This document shows positions 28,213 through 38,226 of a stretch of 64,000 bases of DNA, in pieces; within the stretch, counting starts at the first letter, position 1; the number at the start of each line of letters is the position of its first letter. The stretch lies in the NCBI GenBank assembly GCA_902587165.1, contig CACIKF010000007.1, positions 24,562 to 88,561 of the forward strand, read 5' to 3'. The stretch comes from Puniceicoccaceae bacterium. Its GTDB lineage: Bacteria; Verrucomicrobiota; Verrucomicrobiia; Opitutales; Coraliomargaritaceae. Under the pieces are notes generated by a model, which was not told the DNA's origin, searched no databases, and saw nothing but the letters and a program-made list of their open reading frames with translations. The position numbers and the translations under genes were made by a program.

Positions 28213-29358
28213 CTAGACATCTAACAAATTACTTCCCAACGAGTCACAAAGAAGACGCCCTTGATGTGTTAACTTATAATGGGTGTTTTCCGATTTTAAG
28301 AGACCTTCTTTTTCAAAAAACTTTAATTTCGTTTCCAGGTCGATACGATTAGTAGCATGAGCAAAACGTAAATTGAGTGTCTTTAAATCAACCCCACTGT
28401 TCATGCGCAAACCGAAGATCACCGCATCCGCGAGTAATAGATTGTCGTCCAAAGCAATACGCTCAGTTCTCGGCGATGTTGCAGACTCCATACCAAGACA
28501 CCACTCTTCGAGGTCAGCGGGGCGTTGATACCGCTCTCCGTTATACTGACTAGCAGACGAGGGGCCGCAACCGATCCACTCATGCATTCGCCAAGTATTC
28601 ATGTTGTGCCGACACTCAGCATCTGGCTTAGCAAAGTTTGAAATCTCGTATTGCGCATAACCCAACTCGGCGAGTAATTTCCAGCCACGCTCATAGAAGC
28701 TTAGCTCTTTTTCCTCATCAATAGATACCTTACCCTGCGATAGTTTGACGTAAAGTGCCGTATCTTCTTCGAAGGTCAGGCAATACGTGGATAGATGCGA
28801 GGGCCCCAGGCGCGTAGCTTCGCGGATGTCGGCCTCCCATTGCTCGATGCTCTGACCAGGTATGGCGAAGATCAGATCGAGATTGGTCTGCGGAAAGCCT
28901 GCAGCCTCCACACGCTCCCAAGCGGTGTAGACTTGCTTTGGACTATGCAAGCGCCCAAGCGATTCCAAGAGCTTTGGATTAAAACTCTGCACACCCATCG
29001 AAACCCGGGTCACCCCTAGTTCGCGAAGGACTTTCAGTTTGTCGCTTTTGACGGACGAGGGTGCCATTTCGACCGTCCACTCTATTGGTGGCTTCGATAG
29101 ATTTTTTAAAAGCGAACAACCTAGCCTTTCCAGATATTTGGCACTAAGTAAGCCTGGAGTGCCTCCACCCCAAAATATGGTATCGAAGACTCGATTGCGT
29201 GGCAACTGAGCAAATTCCAGGTTCATCGCTTGGAGGTAACGATCTAGGTCGTAACGACGTGGCTTTTCTTGATAAAAAGCGCAAAAATCACAGGTCGAAG
29301 CGCAGAAAGGTATGTGACAATAAAGGCCAATGGGTCGTGATGAATCCAGCGATTTCAT
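28213..29358 (-). CDS. hemW: HemW-like radical SAM protein
   Basis: A 381-residue member of the coproporphyrinogen III oxidase-like family. The radical SAM cysteines are in C-H-I-P-F-C-A-S-T-C-D-F-C (C-x3-C-x2-C), and F-W-G-G-G-T-P-G is the SAM-binding segment. HemW is regarded as a heme chaperone rather than a true HemN, and the family is often misannotated. The missing HemN-specific N-terminal extension favours HemW here. It is convergent with rpoN, 103 bases apart. Confidence 0.9.
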   Translation of the reverse strand: MKSLDSSRPIGLYCHIPFCASTCDFCAFYQEKPRRYDLDRYLQAMNLEFAQLPRNRVFDTIFWGGGTPGLLSAKYLERLGCSLLKNLSKPPIEWTVEMAPSSVKSDKLKVLRELGVTRVSMGVQSFNPKLLESLGRLHSPKQVYTAWERVEAAGFPQTNLDLIFAIPGQSIEQWEADIREATRLGPSHLSTYCLTFEEDTALYVKLSQGKVSIDEEKELSFYERGWKLLAELGYAQYEISNFAKPDAECRHNMNTWRMHEWIGCGPSSASQYNGERYQRPADLEEWCLGMESATSPRTERIALDDNLLLADAVIFGLRMNSGVDLKTLNLRFAHATNRIDLETKLKFFEKEGLLKSENTHYKLTHQGRLLCDSLGSNLLDV

Positions 29359-29473
29359 TAAGCCTATATAAAGAAAGTAAATGGGTAACTAACGACAATT
29401 GATTAACACAAAAAAATTCGTCTATTCTAACCTATACAGTTTGATCCCTCACGCTAAGATTTTCGCGAAGAAT

Positions 29474-30853
29474 TTATTTTCCAGTGGCGATTTCTTGGAT
29501 GATCGCCTCAAAAGCCGAGATCGCATTTTCCATCAGCGGTAAACTGAAGCTCTCGTCAGGTGCATGGAGATTATCGATGGGCGTAAAAAGCCCGATCATC
29601 AACGCATCAAGGCCAGCACGCTTTTTAAAATCAGAAATCACAGGGATACTACCCCCTTCACGTAGATAGATTGGAGCTTTACCAAAATTTGAAGCGATCG
29701 CAGAATCTGCGGCCTTAAAAGCGCGGGCAAGCGAAGCAGGCTGATCATCTGGTGTGTTCGAACGATCGGGTGGCACGACGAGATAGGCCTCAGCGATGCC
29801 GCCTTCGCGCACAGTGAGTCTTACACCATCGGGGCAACGCTCTTTAATTGTATCGATGATCTGTGCTTGGATTTTGATAGGATCTTGATTAGCAACAAGG
29901 CGGCAAGTAATCTTGGCAAAAGCCTTACTAGGGATGACGGTCTTAGATCCCTCACCTTGGTAGCCACCACCGATACCATTAAACTCTAAAGTGGGTCCGA
30001 ATCGAACAGCTTCGAGTGGGTTGAGTCCGTTGGCAGGGTAAAACGCGGGCACGTCGAGCAATGCACGATAGCTCTCAACCGTCTCTGGATAACGCTTTAA
30101 TTCCTCACGCTCCCATTCAAGGACTGGCACGACATCGTCGTAGAAGCCAGGAATGTTGACGCTACCGTCAGGCTTATGCAAAGAGGCGCAGATCTCCATC
30201 AAAGCTTGATTCGGATTATAAACAGCTCCCCCATGTATACCTGAATGCAGATCACTTTTGGAACCCCTTAACTTAATTTCGAGGTCTACCAATCCGCGAA
30301 GTGCCGTCGTGATCACGATCTGCTCGCTGTTTGGACTACCCGTGTCAGAGACGAGCATAAAATCAGCCTTTGATAGACGCTCAGCATACTGATCGAAAAA
30401 CTTTGGCATACTGGGACTACCAATTTCCTCTTCCCCCTCAATTATATAGGTAATGTTTAGCGGCAGATTAGGATTCGCCTCAAAAACTCGGGAGAGCGCA
30501 GCCATGTGCACGATCGTCGGCCCTTTGTTGTCTGCGGCACCACGTCCGTAAAGCCGATTATCGCGCTCGATCGGATTAAAGGGATCGTCAGTCCAAAGAG
30601 CAAACGGATCAGCAGGTTGGACATCGTAATGTCCATAGATCACAACATGGGGCCAAGCAAGGTCACCAATGCGATCGGCTAATAAAATAGGATGTAAATC
30701 CGTCTCAACGACTTCAACAGTGAAGCCTAGTTGCTTTAATAAGCCAGTAACGAACTTACGGGCACCTATCATACCTTCGGTATAGGCAGGATCTGTGGAT
30801 ACAGAAGGGAAACGGATATACTCCTTGAGGACTTCAAGAGGTTTTTGCATCAT
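29474..30853 (-). CDS. M20 family dipeptidase
   Basis: A 459-residue zinc metallopeptidase. Metal-binding motifs are I-Y-G-H-Y-D-V-Q-P-A-D (His and catalytic Asp), G-R-G-A-A-D-N-K-G (bridging Asp), I-E-G-E-E-E-I-G-S (catalytic Glu and ligand) and S-D-T-G (further ligand). The layout matches the M20 dipeptidase/ArgE/DapE/CndP-like branch, and the absence of a signal peptide suggests a cytoplasmic peptidase acting on small peptides. Substrate unknown. The start is ATG 30853 or the next ATG. Confidence 0.92.
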   Translation of the reverse strand: MMQKPLEVLKEYIRFPSVSTDPAYTEGMIGARKFVTGLLKQLGFTVEVVETDLHPILLADRIGDLAWPHVVIYGHYDVQPADPFALWTDDPFNPIERDNRLYGRGAADNKGPTIVHMAALSRVFEANPNLPLNITYIIEGEEEIGSPSMPKFFDQYAERLSKADFMLVSDTGSPNSEQIVITTALRGLVDLEIKLRGSKSDLHSGIHGGAVYNPNQALMEICASLHKPDGSVNIPGFYDDVVPVLEWEREELKRYPETVESYRALLDVPAFYPANGLNPLEAVRFGPTLEFNGIGGGYQGEGSKTVIPSKAFAKITCRLVANQDPIKIQAQIIDTIKERCPDGVRLTVREGGIAEAYLVVPPDRSNTPDDQPASLARAFKAADSAIASNFGKAPIYLREGGSIPVISDFKKRAGLDALMIGLFTPIDNLHAPDESFSLPLMENAISAFEAIIQEIATGK

Positions 30854-31029
30854 TAAAAGCTAGCAGTTGTAAGGTGAATTCTTTCGTGAATGTCAAATGT
30901 AGCGTAAGTTCTGATAATATTTTTGATCCTCTTATCCAAGCAAAGCAACTGTCTTAATTAATTTGTTATTAACTAAACTGCTTTAGCTTATTACTTGCTT
31001 AGCACAATCTTGTTGCTTAACAAACAATC

Positions 31030-31314
31030 ATGGAAAATAATCCACTTACCAGTGCAGAGAAAAAAGAACTACGAGGCATCGGCCAGCGGCTAAAGCCACA
31101 CCTTCACATTGGCAAACAAGGTCTTGGCATAAACGTATTCAAAGAAATTGATAGAGCGCTCCTTAAGAACGGGTTGATCAAAATCCGCTTTGAAGCAGGG
31201 CGCGAGGCGATCCAATCCTACTGCTACGATATTCCAGAGAAGCTAAATTGTGAATACGTCGGGCGGGTCGGAAAGACGGGTATTTTCTTCCGCGACATGC
31301 CAGAAAAAGCTTAG
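31030..31314 (+). CDS. yhbY: CRM-domain RNA-binding protein (YhbY family)
   Basis: A 94-residue protein that is essentially one CRM/YhbY domain: L-K-P-H-L-H-I-G-K-Q-G-L, K-I-R-F and a C-terminal G-R-V-G-K-T-G-I-F-F-R. YhbY associates with pre-50S ribosomal particles in E. coli. The ATG at 31030 has no Shine-Dalgarno site. lspA follows within 50 bases, so the two are probably one transcript. Confidence 0.93.
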   Translation: MENNPLTSAEKKELRGIGQRLKPHLHIGKQGLGINVFKEIDRALLKNGLIKIRFEAGREAIQSYCYDIPEKLNCEYVGRVGKTGIFFRDMPEKA

Positions 31315-31361
31315 CTTTGTCAGGACAAGGACAGCGTTTAATTGCAATCAACATCCAAAAA

Positions 31362-31895
31362 ATGCAGGCTACAGTCACGTCCAAAATCGCACGTTACCGA
31401 CTACTTTTTGTAGCGGCTTTTTTAGTTTTCGTTTTAGACCAAATTACGAAGACCTGGATTTTTTATAACCTAGAATTAGACAGTTATTATCCACCTGATT
31501 CGATCGCTGTAATTAACGATTTTTTCTACATTGTACACATTGGAAATGAAGGTGCGGCCTGGGGCATGCTTTCTGGCTACGGCGGAATACTCGCAATCTT
31601 TGCGATGGTTGCGCTCATTGCGATCTACTTATTGCGACATACCCTAGAATTGCATAGGAAGTCCATGCAATGCGTGTTTGGTTTACTCACGGGTGGGATT
31701 TTGGGTAATATGACCGACCGCTTAGTTCATGGACACGTTATTGACTTCCTAGACTTCCACCTGCCTTTCACTATTCCCTGGCTTATACCTGCTGGTCGGT
31801 ATCCTTCGTTTAACATTGCCGACTGCGGTATTGTTGCAGGAACTATCCTCTATCTTATTCTCAGTTTCAAAATTGAAGCTAAAACAGATAGCTAA
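31362..31895 (+). CDS. lspA: Lipoprotein signal peptidase II
   Basis: A 177-residue inner-membrane aspartic protease that removes lipoprotein signal peptides. The motifs V-L-D-Q-I-T-K near the first helix, G-N-M-T-D-R and F-N-I-A-D carry the two catalytic aspartates. The frame is open from TTG 31317, but the ATG at 31362 gives the normal N-terminus just before helix 1. Lipoproteins in this window, such as the EEP protein at 10391-12037, would be its substrates. Confidence 0.95.
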   Translation: MQATVTSKIARYRLLFVAAFLVFVLDQITKTWIFYNLELDSYYPPDSIAVINDFFYIVHIGNEGAAWGMLSGYGGILAIFAMVALIAIYLLRHTLELHRKSMQCVFGLLTGGILGNMTDRLVHGHVIDFLDFHLPFTIPWLIPAGRYPSFNIADCGIVAGTILYLILSFKIEAKTDS

Positions 31896-32063
31896 TTGAT
31901 CCACGGCGTGTATCCCTTTTCACGTTAATTCCACGTCAAAGGCTAACCGATCCTAGCGAATGTTCACAAGTAATACGCCACGCACTATCTATTTATGCTC
32001 AGACCAAAGAATTTAGCATTTCTCAGATAAAGTTAAGTATTTTTTGTAAACAACCCACCCTTC

Positions 32064-33938
32064 CTACTTACCGCAGAGCGACAGTATAGCTTGCTTGAGT
32101 GTTCTTAACTTGAGTGGTTTAGTCATGTAGGCATTCATTCCACTCTCAAGACAGCGAGCTTCGTCACCGGAGAGGGCATTTGCTGTAAGCGCAATGATTT
32201 TAACATCTTTGAGTCCCTCACCAGCATCGCCCGCGCGTAGTCGACGTGTTGCTTCAAGGCCATCCATTAGGGGCATCTGTACATCCATAAAAATAAGGTC
32301 GTAATCTTTATTACGAACCAAGTCTAAAAGCTCTCGACCGTTTTCAGCAAATACAGATTCCCAACCGAGGCGACGAAGCATGATCATAATCACCCGTTGA
32401 TTAGCCATATTATCTTCAGCGACGGCTATCTTAAGAGGCAAGGAATCTGCGGGCTTATCGGATTCCACTTTATTGTTTATTGTTCCGCTAGAAATCACTT
32501 TCGCATTCTCAGATTCGGACGACAGAGCATCAGCATCTCTCATTTCGACAATATCAACCCGGACTCGACTAAAAAAACTAGAGCCTTCGCCGAGCACGCT
32601 AGTTGCCCAGACTTTACCGCCCATTGCTTCACTCAAACTCTTACAAATGGCTAGACCAAGGCCAGTACCTCCATATTTACGAGTCGTCGAACTATCACCT
32701 TGCGAGAATGGCATGAAAAGGCGCGAAATCTCTTCGGGCGACATACCAATACCAGTATCTCGCACCTCAAATTCCAGCTCCACGAAATTGCTTTCTGAAT
32801 CAATACTATGCGTGCTCACATGCAAGGATACATCTCCTGACTTAGTAAACTTAATTGCATTCGAAAGCAGGTTCAAAAGAATCTGTCTTAACCTAGTTTC
32901 ATCACCTCTAATTTTTCGAGGAACACTCTCGTCAACGCTAATTTTCAAACTCAAACCTTTCTCCGTTGCTTGAGACAAGAACATTGAATTCAAACTATTA
33001 ATCATGGGTAAGATAGAGAAGTCACGTAACTCTAGGTTAAGGTGACCAGATTCGACTTTTGAAAAGTCGAGTACGTCATTTATAAGCGACATAAGCGCCT
33101 CGCTACTACTTTTTATTCTAATTAGATAATCATCTTGCTCCTCGTTCAGCTTAGTCTCATCAAGCATCTCAACGAAGCCGATTATGCCATTGAGTGGAGT
33201 ACGAATTTCGTGGCTTATCGTAGCAAGGAAGTCACTTTTTGCACGGTTCGCACTGTCTGCTGCATGAGTCGCACGCGTGGCTTGTTCGATCATTTGATTT
33301 AGGCGCTCGTTCGTCACCTCTAGCTCTTCTCTAGCATTATCAGCATCTTCCATCATACTTAGGGCGAATTTACGCCCTTTCGTCAACTCACTTGCTTGCT
33401 CGATCAGATCTGAATTCGTTGAGATTAGCTCTATTTCCGCCCGCTTCCAGCGTTGCTCTGTTTCACCGTGATCTCTAGTGACTTGGCGTAAGGTTTCTGA
33501 TATCTCGTCAAATTCTTTGAATTCGAAAGTCTGTGGCATAAGTGCCGAAGTAGCCCGACCGATGTTAGAGAGATAGTCATTAAGTAAATCAAGGTTCGCA
33601 TGTAAGCGTTGTACAAAATATCGAGTGGCTAGAATAGGCAGAGTGACTCCAAAAAGAAGGACAGAGATCGCCAGCAGCGCACTACGGACAAATTCTTGTT
33701 GTTGAATTTTAGAGCGCTCTTCGCGTATAAACTCGATCTCGTCAATCTGCTCGATTTGATTAAATTCAATATCGGAGATCATAGTATTTACCTGCTCAAT
33801 AAGTTGAGTTCGCTCCTCAATATACTGGCCAAATTGATCAGACGCCATCCACCCAACTACAACTACGACGACCGCTACAATGGCGAGGGTCGCATAGACG
33901 TAAACCATCCGTGAGATGCTTCGCTTACGCTTATTCAC
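32064..33938 (-). CDS. Hybrid sensor histidine kinase with receiver domain
   Basis: A 624-residue inner-membrane protein. Two helices (about residues 13-31 and 87-107) bracket only about 55 periplasmic residues, then a HAMP-like and coiled-coil region. HisKA follows with [15 protein letters not shown] (phosphoryl His243) and the ATPase with [20 protein letters not shown] and G-G-T-G-L-G-L-A. The C-terminal receiver has [10 protein letters not shown] (phospho-Asp about 552). No separate output regulator lies beside it. The membrane PAS protein upstream on the same strand may be a partner. Confidence 0.94.
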   Translation of the reverse strand: MNKRKRSISRMVYVYATLAIVAVVVVVVGWMASDQFGQYIEERTQLIEQVNTMISDIEFNQIEQIDEIEFIREERSKIQQQEFVRSALLAISVLLFGVTLPILATRYFVQRLHANLDLLNDYLSNIGRATSALMPQTFEFKEFDEISETLRQVTRDHGETEQRWKRAEIELISTNSDLIEQASELTKGRKFALSMMEDADNAREELEVTNERLNQMIEQATRATHAADSANRAKSDFLATISHEIRTPLNGIIGFVEMLDETKLNEEQDDYLIRIKSSSEALMSLINDVLDFSKVESGHLNLELRDFSILPMINSLNSMFLSQATEKGLSLKISVDESVPRKIRGDETRLRQILLNLLSNAIKFTKSGDVSLHVSTHSIDSESNFVELEFEVRDTGIGMSPEEISRLFMPFSQGDSSTTRKYGGTGLGLAICKSLSEAMGGKVWATSVLGEGSSFFSRVRVDIVEMRDADALSSESENAKVISSGTINNKVESDKPADSLPLKIAVAEDNMANQRVIMIMLRRLGWESVFAENGRELLDLVRNKDYDLIFMDVQMPLMDGLEATRRLRAGDAGEGLKDVKIIALTANALSGDEARCLESGMNAYMTKPLKLRTLKQAILSLCGK

Positions 33939-34011
33939 GAGAAACGTTCCTGGACATTTTTAGAAGTGTTCACGTTATACTTGGTGATAGACGAAGGATG
34001 ACATTCAAATA

Positions 34012-34755
34012 CTAGACTTTTTCATAACGAGTAGGAAGTCCCGCCTCGCGACAGATTTCATTCACTTCTTCTTTGAGCTCTAAAATACGCGTCTCGCGGC
34101 GAAACATACCTTTACTGAAGCGTTGAAGGTCCTTTTGAGCAGCCCCTAAGTCCGCCATTCGTTCAGCATTATTGATTGGATGAACAAAAAAAGCTGCCTC
34201 TACAACATGATCATCTGGAAAATATTGCCCACTGATAACAGCATTCGTCGAAAAACCTTCAGCACTCATGAGCTCTAGCTTGGGTTCCTTAACCAAAGCT
34301 TCACCTTGCTTAATCAATTCGACCACGGACTCAAGCTTAAGCCTATTCACGCCGAGCAACACATCGAGGCTCTGACCTCGCAGTTCTGATTCCATAGGCA
34401 TACGTAACATCTTGATAAACCCTGGGCTGGCTCGGTCAATGATGAGAGTGCCCGCATCGAAGCGCACTAGGCAAGCCATCGAATGTGAGTAAAGGCAATC
34501 CTGAAACTCTTGTTGCCGAGTAACTTCAAGACCCAGTAAGAGCTCTTTTTCTTTGATTTGAAAAACCAAACTGCGTTCAATCCAAACGAAGCTAGCTGCC
34601 GTGACACCGCCTAGGGCTGCAAAAAGATATATTCCCCATGCGGGAGCATCAATTACGATCAACCCTGTCGCAATCGCAAGGGATGAAAACACACCTAAAA
34701 AAAGCGCTAAAATAAATGCACTGAATGGAAAGTCTTGGTTGTCGCTTAGTTTCAT
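34012..34755 (-). CDS. Membrane-anchored PAS-domain protein without kinase
   Basis: A 247-residue protein. Two hydrophobic helices (about residues 11-35 and 38-58), then a PAS-like domain (C-L-V-R-F-D-A-G-T-L-I-I-D-R-A-S-P-G-F), then a helical end R-F-S-K-G-M-F-R-R-E-T-R-I-L-E-L-K-E-E-V ending in L-P-T-R-Y. In my experience that helix and tail precede kinase or cyclase domains in Verrucomicrobia sensors, but here the protein stops. It sits just before the hybrid kinase, with a 73-base gap, so it may sense for it. Confidence 0.72.
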   Translation of the reverse strand: MKLSDNQDFPFSAFILALFLGVFSSLAIATGLIVIDAPAWGIYLFAALGGVTAASFVWIERSLVFQIKEKELLLGLEVTRQQEFQDCLYSHSMACLVRFDAGTLIIDRASPGFIKMLRMPMESELRGQSLDVLLGVNRLKLESVVELIKQGEALVKEPKLELMSAEGFSTNAVISGQYFPDDHVVEAAFFVHPINNAERMADLGAAQKDLQRFSKGMFRRETRILELKEEVNEICREAGLPTRYEKV

Positions 34756-34889
34756 TGAAAAATACTAGGTCGGCTACAATATACTCAATAATTAGTGTAT
34801 AAACCCTATAGTGCAAGACTAAGATGCAACAAAACCGCCTCTAAACTAGTGCATATACCCCAGAATGCGACTTTAGGGTAAAATGCATA

Positions 34890-35600
34890 TTAGAGACGTG
34901 CAACACGCATCAGTTCGGCACTAACTTTATCGATAGCGACTTCGTGTTTTATACGTTCAGGATCATACCGATCAAGCAGCGTCCAGAAGCGCTTACCGTG
35001 GTTCATTTCAGTCAGGTGTGCTAACTCGTGAAGTATAATATAGTCCTGCAGCTCGGGGCGCAGCAGTATGAGACGCCAATTCAGGGAAATACATCGGCGT
35101 GCTGAGCATGAACCCCATCGACTCGATTGATTACGTATCGAGATTGCACGGTAACTCAACCCGAAACGTTTGGCATGATAGGCCACGCGACAAGTGAGGG
35201 TATCTTTGGCAAAGCGGCGCAGTAGTTTAACTAGCGATGCTTCATCCGCATCAGGTAAGCGAAGGACGAGCACAGACCCACCCTCATCGAGAGTATAACT
35301 AGCATTACAAAGCTCTGTCGCCTCGATTCTGACTATAAATACATCACCACTTGCTGTAATGAGAGGATGAAGGTTCAACCACTCAGTCAAAGTATAAATA
35401 GTGGGTGCTTTCGAGAGTTGCGCGTCCAGCCAGAACCTTTGCTTTTCCATGAATTTACCTACCTTACGTTCACTGCAATGCCAAGGCACGGAGGCTATAA
35501 TCTGATTTTTATAACCTAGAGTAAGTCGAAGATACCGTGTATTTTTCCGACGCCGTATCTCGACGGGAACAGTCTGATTATTAGCGCTTGAAAAATCCAT
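34890..35600 (-). CDS. YgjP/DUF45-type zinc metallopeptidase
   Basis: A 236-residue soluble protein with the signature R-N-Q-S-S-R-W-G-S-C-S and the zinc motif H-E-L-A-H-L (H-E-x-x-H) followed by M-N-H-G-K-R-F-W, the DUF45 (YgjP/WLM-like) pattern. The substrate is unknown. Start ATG at 35600. Upstream is a 180-base gap before the ATP-grasp operon, which reads the other way. Confidence 0.9.
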   Translation of the reverse strand: MDFSSANNQTVPVEIRRRKNTRYLRLTLGYKNQIIASVPWHCSERKVGKFMEKQRFWLDAQLSKAPTIYTLTEWLNLHPLITASGDVFIVRIEATELCNASYTLDEGGSVLVLRLPDADEASLVKLLRRFAKDTLTCRVAYHAKRFGLSYRAISIRNQSSRWGSCSARRCISLNWRLILLRPELQDYIILHELAHLTEMNHGKRFWTLLDRYDPERIKHEVAIDKVSAELMRVARL

Positions 35601-35762
35601 GCTTCAACAAAAATCAACTCAAGCCTCTTAAAGCTTTTAAATTTACGGCATTAACCTCGGGTTCCACCCCCTAGACGGCCTGCGATTTCCTTAGAGGCAT
35701 GTCAAAATAGTATCGATTGCCCTAGCCGGAGCAAGCGGGAATTCGTAAGCTAAATTAATCAA

Positions 35763-35778
35763 TGGCACGGCATGTGCT
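35763..35778 (+). promoter_or_regulatory. Candidate sigma-54 (-24/-12) promoter
   Basis: TGGCACGGCATGTGCT matches TGGCACG-N4-TTGCW at all specified bases but one (G for T in the -12 part). GG at 35764-35765 and GC at 35776-35777 are exactly ten bases apart, as required. Expected start of transcription is near 35789. The site points into the ATP-grasp operon. The match is by eye; expression data are needed. Confidence 0.55.
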
Positions 35779-35789
35779 AATTGCGCTGT

Positions 35790-37226
35790 GTGTTTAATCA
35801 TTATGTTAAGGGTGAATTCTTCGACGAGATGTTTAGTCATACTTCGAGAAAAACTTTCCCTCACTACGAATGCCTACTCGAGCACTACGCCAATTATGAT
35901 GTGACATCTTTGAGTAACAAACAGCGTCTGATTGAAAATACTTTTTTAGAAGAAGGAATCACCTTCACGGTCTACGGTGACAATCAGGGCACCGAAAGAA
36001 TTTTTCCATTTGATTTAATTCCGCGGATTGTTCCCCGTAAAGAGTGGCAATTAATTGAGGAAGGGCTGACACAGCGCCTGATAGCGCTCAATCTTTTCCT
36101 CCACGACATCTACCACGAAGGTCAAATAATCAAAGATCAGGTGATTCCAGAATCTGTAGTTAAAACCGCAACTCACTATCGCCCTGAAATGCAGGGAGTC
36201 AAAGTCTCGAGAGATATTTACATTCAAATTTGCGGCACTGATTTGATCCGCGATGATAAGGGAAATTACCTCTGCCTCGAAGACAATGCGCGCTGCCCAT
36301 CTGGAGTATCCTACCTGCTAGAAAATCGAGAAGCAATGAAACGCGCTTTTCCCAACTTGTACAGTCAATACAAGGTCAAGCCAGTAGACAACTATCCAGA
36401 TTTGCTGCTGAAGACCTTACAGCATCTCTCACCGCGTCAAGGACATGGTCCGGTCTGTGTCTTACTGACACCGGGCGCCTACAACAGCGCTTACTTTGAG
36501 CACACCTTCCTAGCTCGAAAAATGGGCATCGAAATTGTCGAAGGTCGCGATCTTATCGTCCTCGATGCTTATGTCTATATGCGAACTACAAAGGGGCTAG
36601 AACAGGTCGATGTAATTTATCGCCGCTTAGACGATGACTATCTTGATCCGTTGTGTTTCCATGAAGATTCGATGCTTGGCGTGTCCGGTTTAATGGAAGC
36701 ATACACGAAGGGTAATGTTGCTCTGGCTAATGCAGTTGGGACGGGGGTCGCCGACGACAAGGTGATATATGCCTATGTCCCCGAAATTATCAAATACTAC
36801 CTAGATCAAGATCCTATTTTACAAAATGTGCCTACCTACCTCGCTTGGCGTGAAAAAGATCGCAGCTATATACTAAGTCATCTCGACTCGCTTGTGGTTA
36901 AGTCAGCAAATGAATCTGGTGGTTATGGTATGTTGATGGGTCCGTGCGCAACTAAAAAAGAACTCCAAGATTTCGCAAAAAAAATAGAAAGTGAGCCGCG
37001 CAACTTTATTGCACAGCCTGTAATATCACTGTCTCGCCATCCGACAATCTGTGAAGATTTAAGCATCGAAGGTCGGCACGTTGATTTGCGCCCATTTGTT
37101 CTCTACGGTGACTCCATTGAGATTATTTCAGGTGGTCTCACTCGTGTCGCCCTTAATAAAGGCTCTCTTATCGTAAACTCTTCTCAGGGTGGCGGAAGTA
37201 AAGATACTTGGGTGCTAAATGATTAA
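35790..37226 (+). CDS. Circularly permuted ATP-grasp protein
   Basis: About 478 residues of the CP_ATPgrasp_1/DUF404-407 type: [21 protein letters not shown] at the N-terminus, L-R-P...[26 protein letters not shown] and the [14 protein letters not shown] block that binds ATP. The family is predicted to form peptide-type bonds. It leads an operon with alpha-E and transglutaminase genes. Start options are TTG 35781, GTG 35790 and ATG 35829. GTG 35790 retains the conserved F-F-D-E-M-F and lies at the predicted sigma-54 transcription start. Confidence 0.9.
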   Translation: MFNHYVKGEFFDEMFSHTSRKTFPHYECLLEHYANYDVTSLSNKQRLIENTFLEEGITFTVYGDNQGTERIFPFDLIPRIVPRKEWQLIEEGLTQRLIALNLFLHDIYHEGQIIKDQVIPESVVKTATHYRPEMQGVKVSRDIYIQICGTDLIRDDKGNYLCLEDNARCPSGVSYLLENREAMKRAFPNLYSQYKVKPVDNYPDLLLKTLQHLSPRQGHGPVCVLLTPGAYNSAYFEHTFLARKMGIEIVEGRDLIVLDAYVYMRTTKGLEQVDVIYRRLDDDYLDPLCFHEDSMLGVSGLMEAYTKGNVALANAVGTGVADDKVIYAYVPEIIKYYLDQDPILQNVPTYLAWREKDRSYILSHLDSLVVKSANESGGYGMLMGPCATKKELQDFAKKIESEPRNFIAQPVISLSRHPTICEDLSIEGRHVDLRPFVLYGDSIEIISGGLTRVALNKGSLIVNSSQGGGSKDTWVLND

Positions 37227-37240
37227 TCTTAAATAGTGCG

Positions 37241-38218
37241 ATGCTTTCAAGAGTAGCTAACAGTTTATATTGGCTTAGCAGATATTTGGAACGCGCCGAA
37301 AATCTTGCACGCTTAGTTGAAGTGAATCGCTACGAGTCACTCGACAGCATCGATCCAGACCCATGGCGACCATTACTCTACACGACTTGTAATGAAAAAA
37401 TATTCAGGGAATCAAAGGAGCAAGATGTGGGCATGTTTATTTCGTTCTCCGAGGATAATCCAGATTCGATCCGTGAGTGCGTCGCCCACGCAAGGGAAAA
37501 TGCTAGAATGGTTCGGGATCAAATTTCTGAAGAAATTTGGCGTGAACTGAATCGTTTCCATTTATTCATTCGTTCCGAAAATGCAGTGGAGCTATGGAAA
37601 AATCAGCCAGAAACCTTCCACCGCCGCACCATCGAGTTCTGCATGCTTTTATCCGGCTTAATACATGCCACTGTGCTCCATGATGAAGGCTGGCACTTCA
37701 TGCAAATTGGTAAGTTGATCGAACGTGCGGATAAAACCACGCGTGTCCTCGACATGCTCGCCTATTACCAAGGCATAGCTCCGCGCGCTAAGCTTGCTTC
37801 AGCACTAAAATCTTGCTCCGCATTCAACGCATTTCAAGCAGAGTATCGTAGCGGAATTAGCTTGGATAATGCCATGAGCTTCCTTCTTTTTTCAGCATCT
37901 TTTCCGCGATCGGTACGCTTTTGCATTCAACAGTTAGACTATCACCTCCATACTGTATCTGGTAGTCCAATTGGCAGCTATACTAATGAGGCTGAGCGCA
38001 TAACTGGCAGCACGCTCGCGCAGCTTAATTTTTCAAGCTCTTTGAATATATTACAAGTAGGTTACCATGATTATATAGACTCACTACAAAAACAATTTAA
38101 TGAAATCGGGCAACAAGTCTTTGATACCTATATTCTATTGCCTTTGGAAATCCGCAGCAACACAAACAGCGGGACTCGACGGCGGCAAAATGACCATCAG
38201 CGACAACAGCAACAATAG
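37241..38218 (+). CDS. Alpha-E domain protein (DUF403)
   Basis: A 325-residue helical protein beginning M-L-S-R-V-A-N-S-L-Y-W-L-S-R-Y-L-E-R-A-E, the hallmark of the alpha-E family. Conserved later are I-G-K-L-I-E-R-A-D-K-T-T-R-V-L-D-M and the P-R-S-V-R-F segment. It has no known catalysis; it is found with ATP-grasp and transglutaminase genes and is thought to be a partner or scaffold. It lies 14 bases after the ATP-grasp stop. Confidence 0.94.
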   Translation: MLSRVANSLYWLSRYLERAENLARLVEVNRYESLDSIDPDPWRPLLYTTCNEKIFRESKEQDVGMFISFSEDNPDSIRECVAHARENARMVRDQISEEIWRELNRFHLFIRSENAVELWKNQPETFHRRTIEFCMLLSGLIHATVLHDEGWHFMQIGKLIERADKTTRVLDMLAYYQGIAPRAKLASALKSCSAFNAFQAEYRSGISLDNAMSFLLFSASFPRSVRFCIQQLDYHLHTVSGSPIGSYTNEAERITGSTLAQLNFSSSLNILQVGYHDYIDSLQKQFNEIGQQVFDTYILLPLEIRSNTNSGTRRRQNDHQRQQQQ

Positions 38219-38226
38219 TCAGTAAG

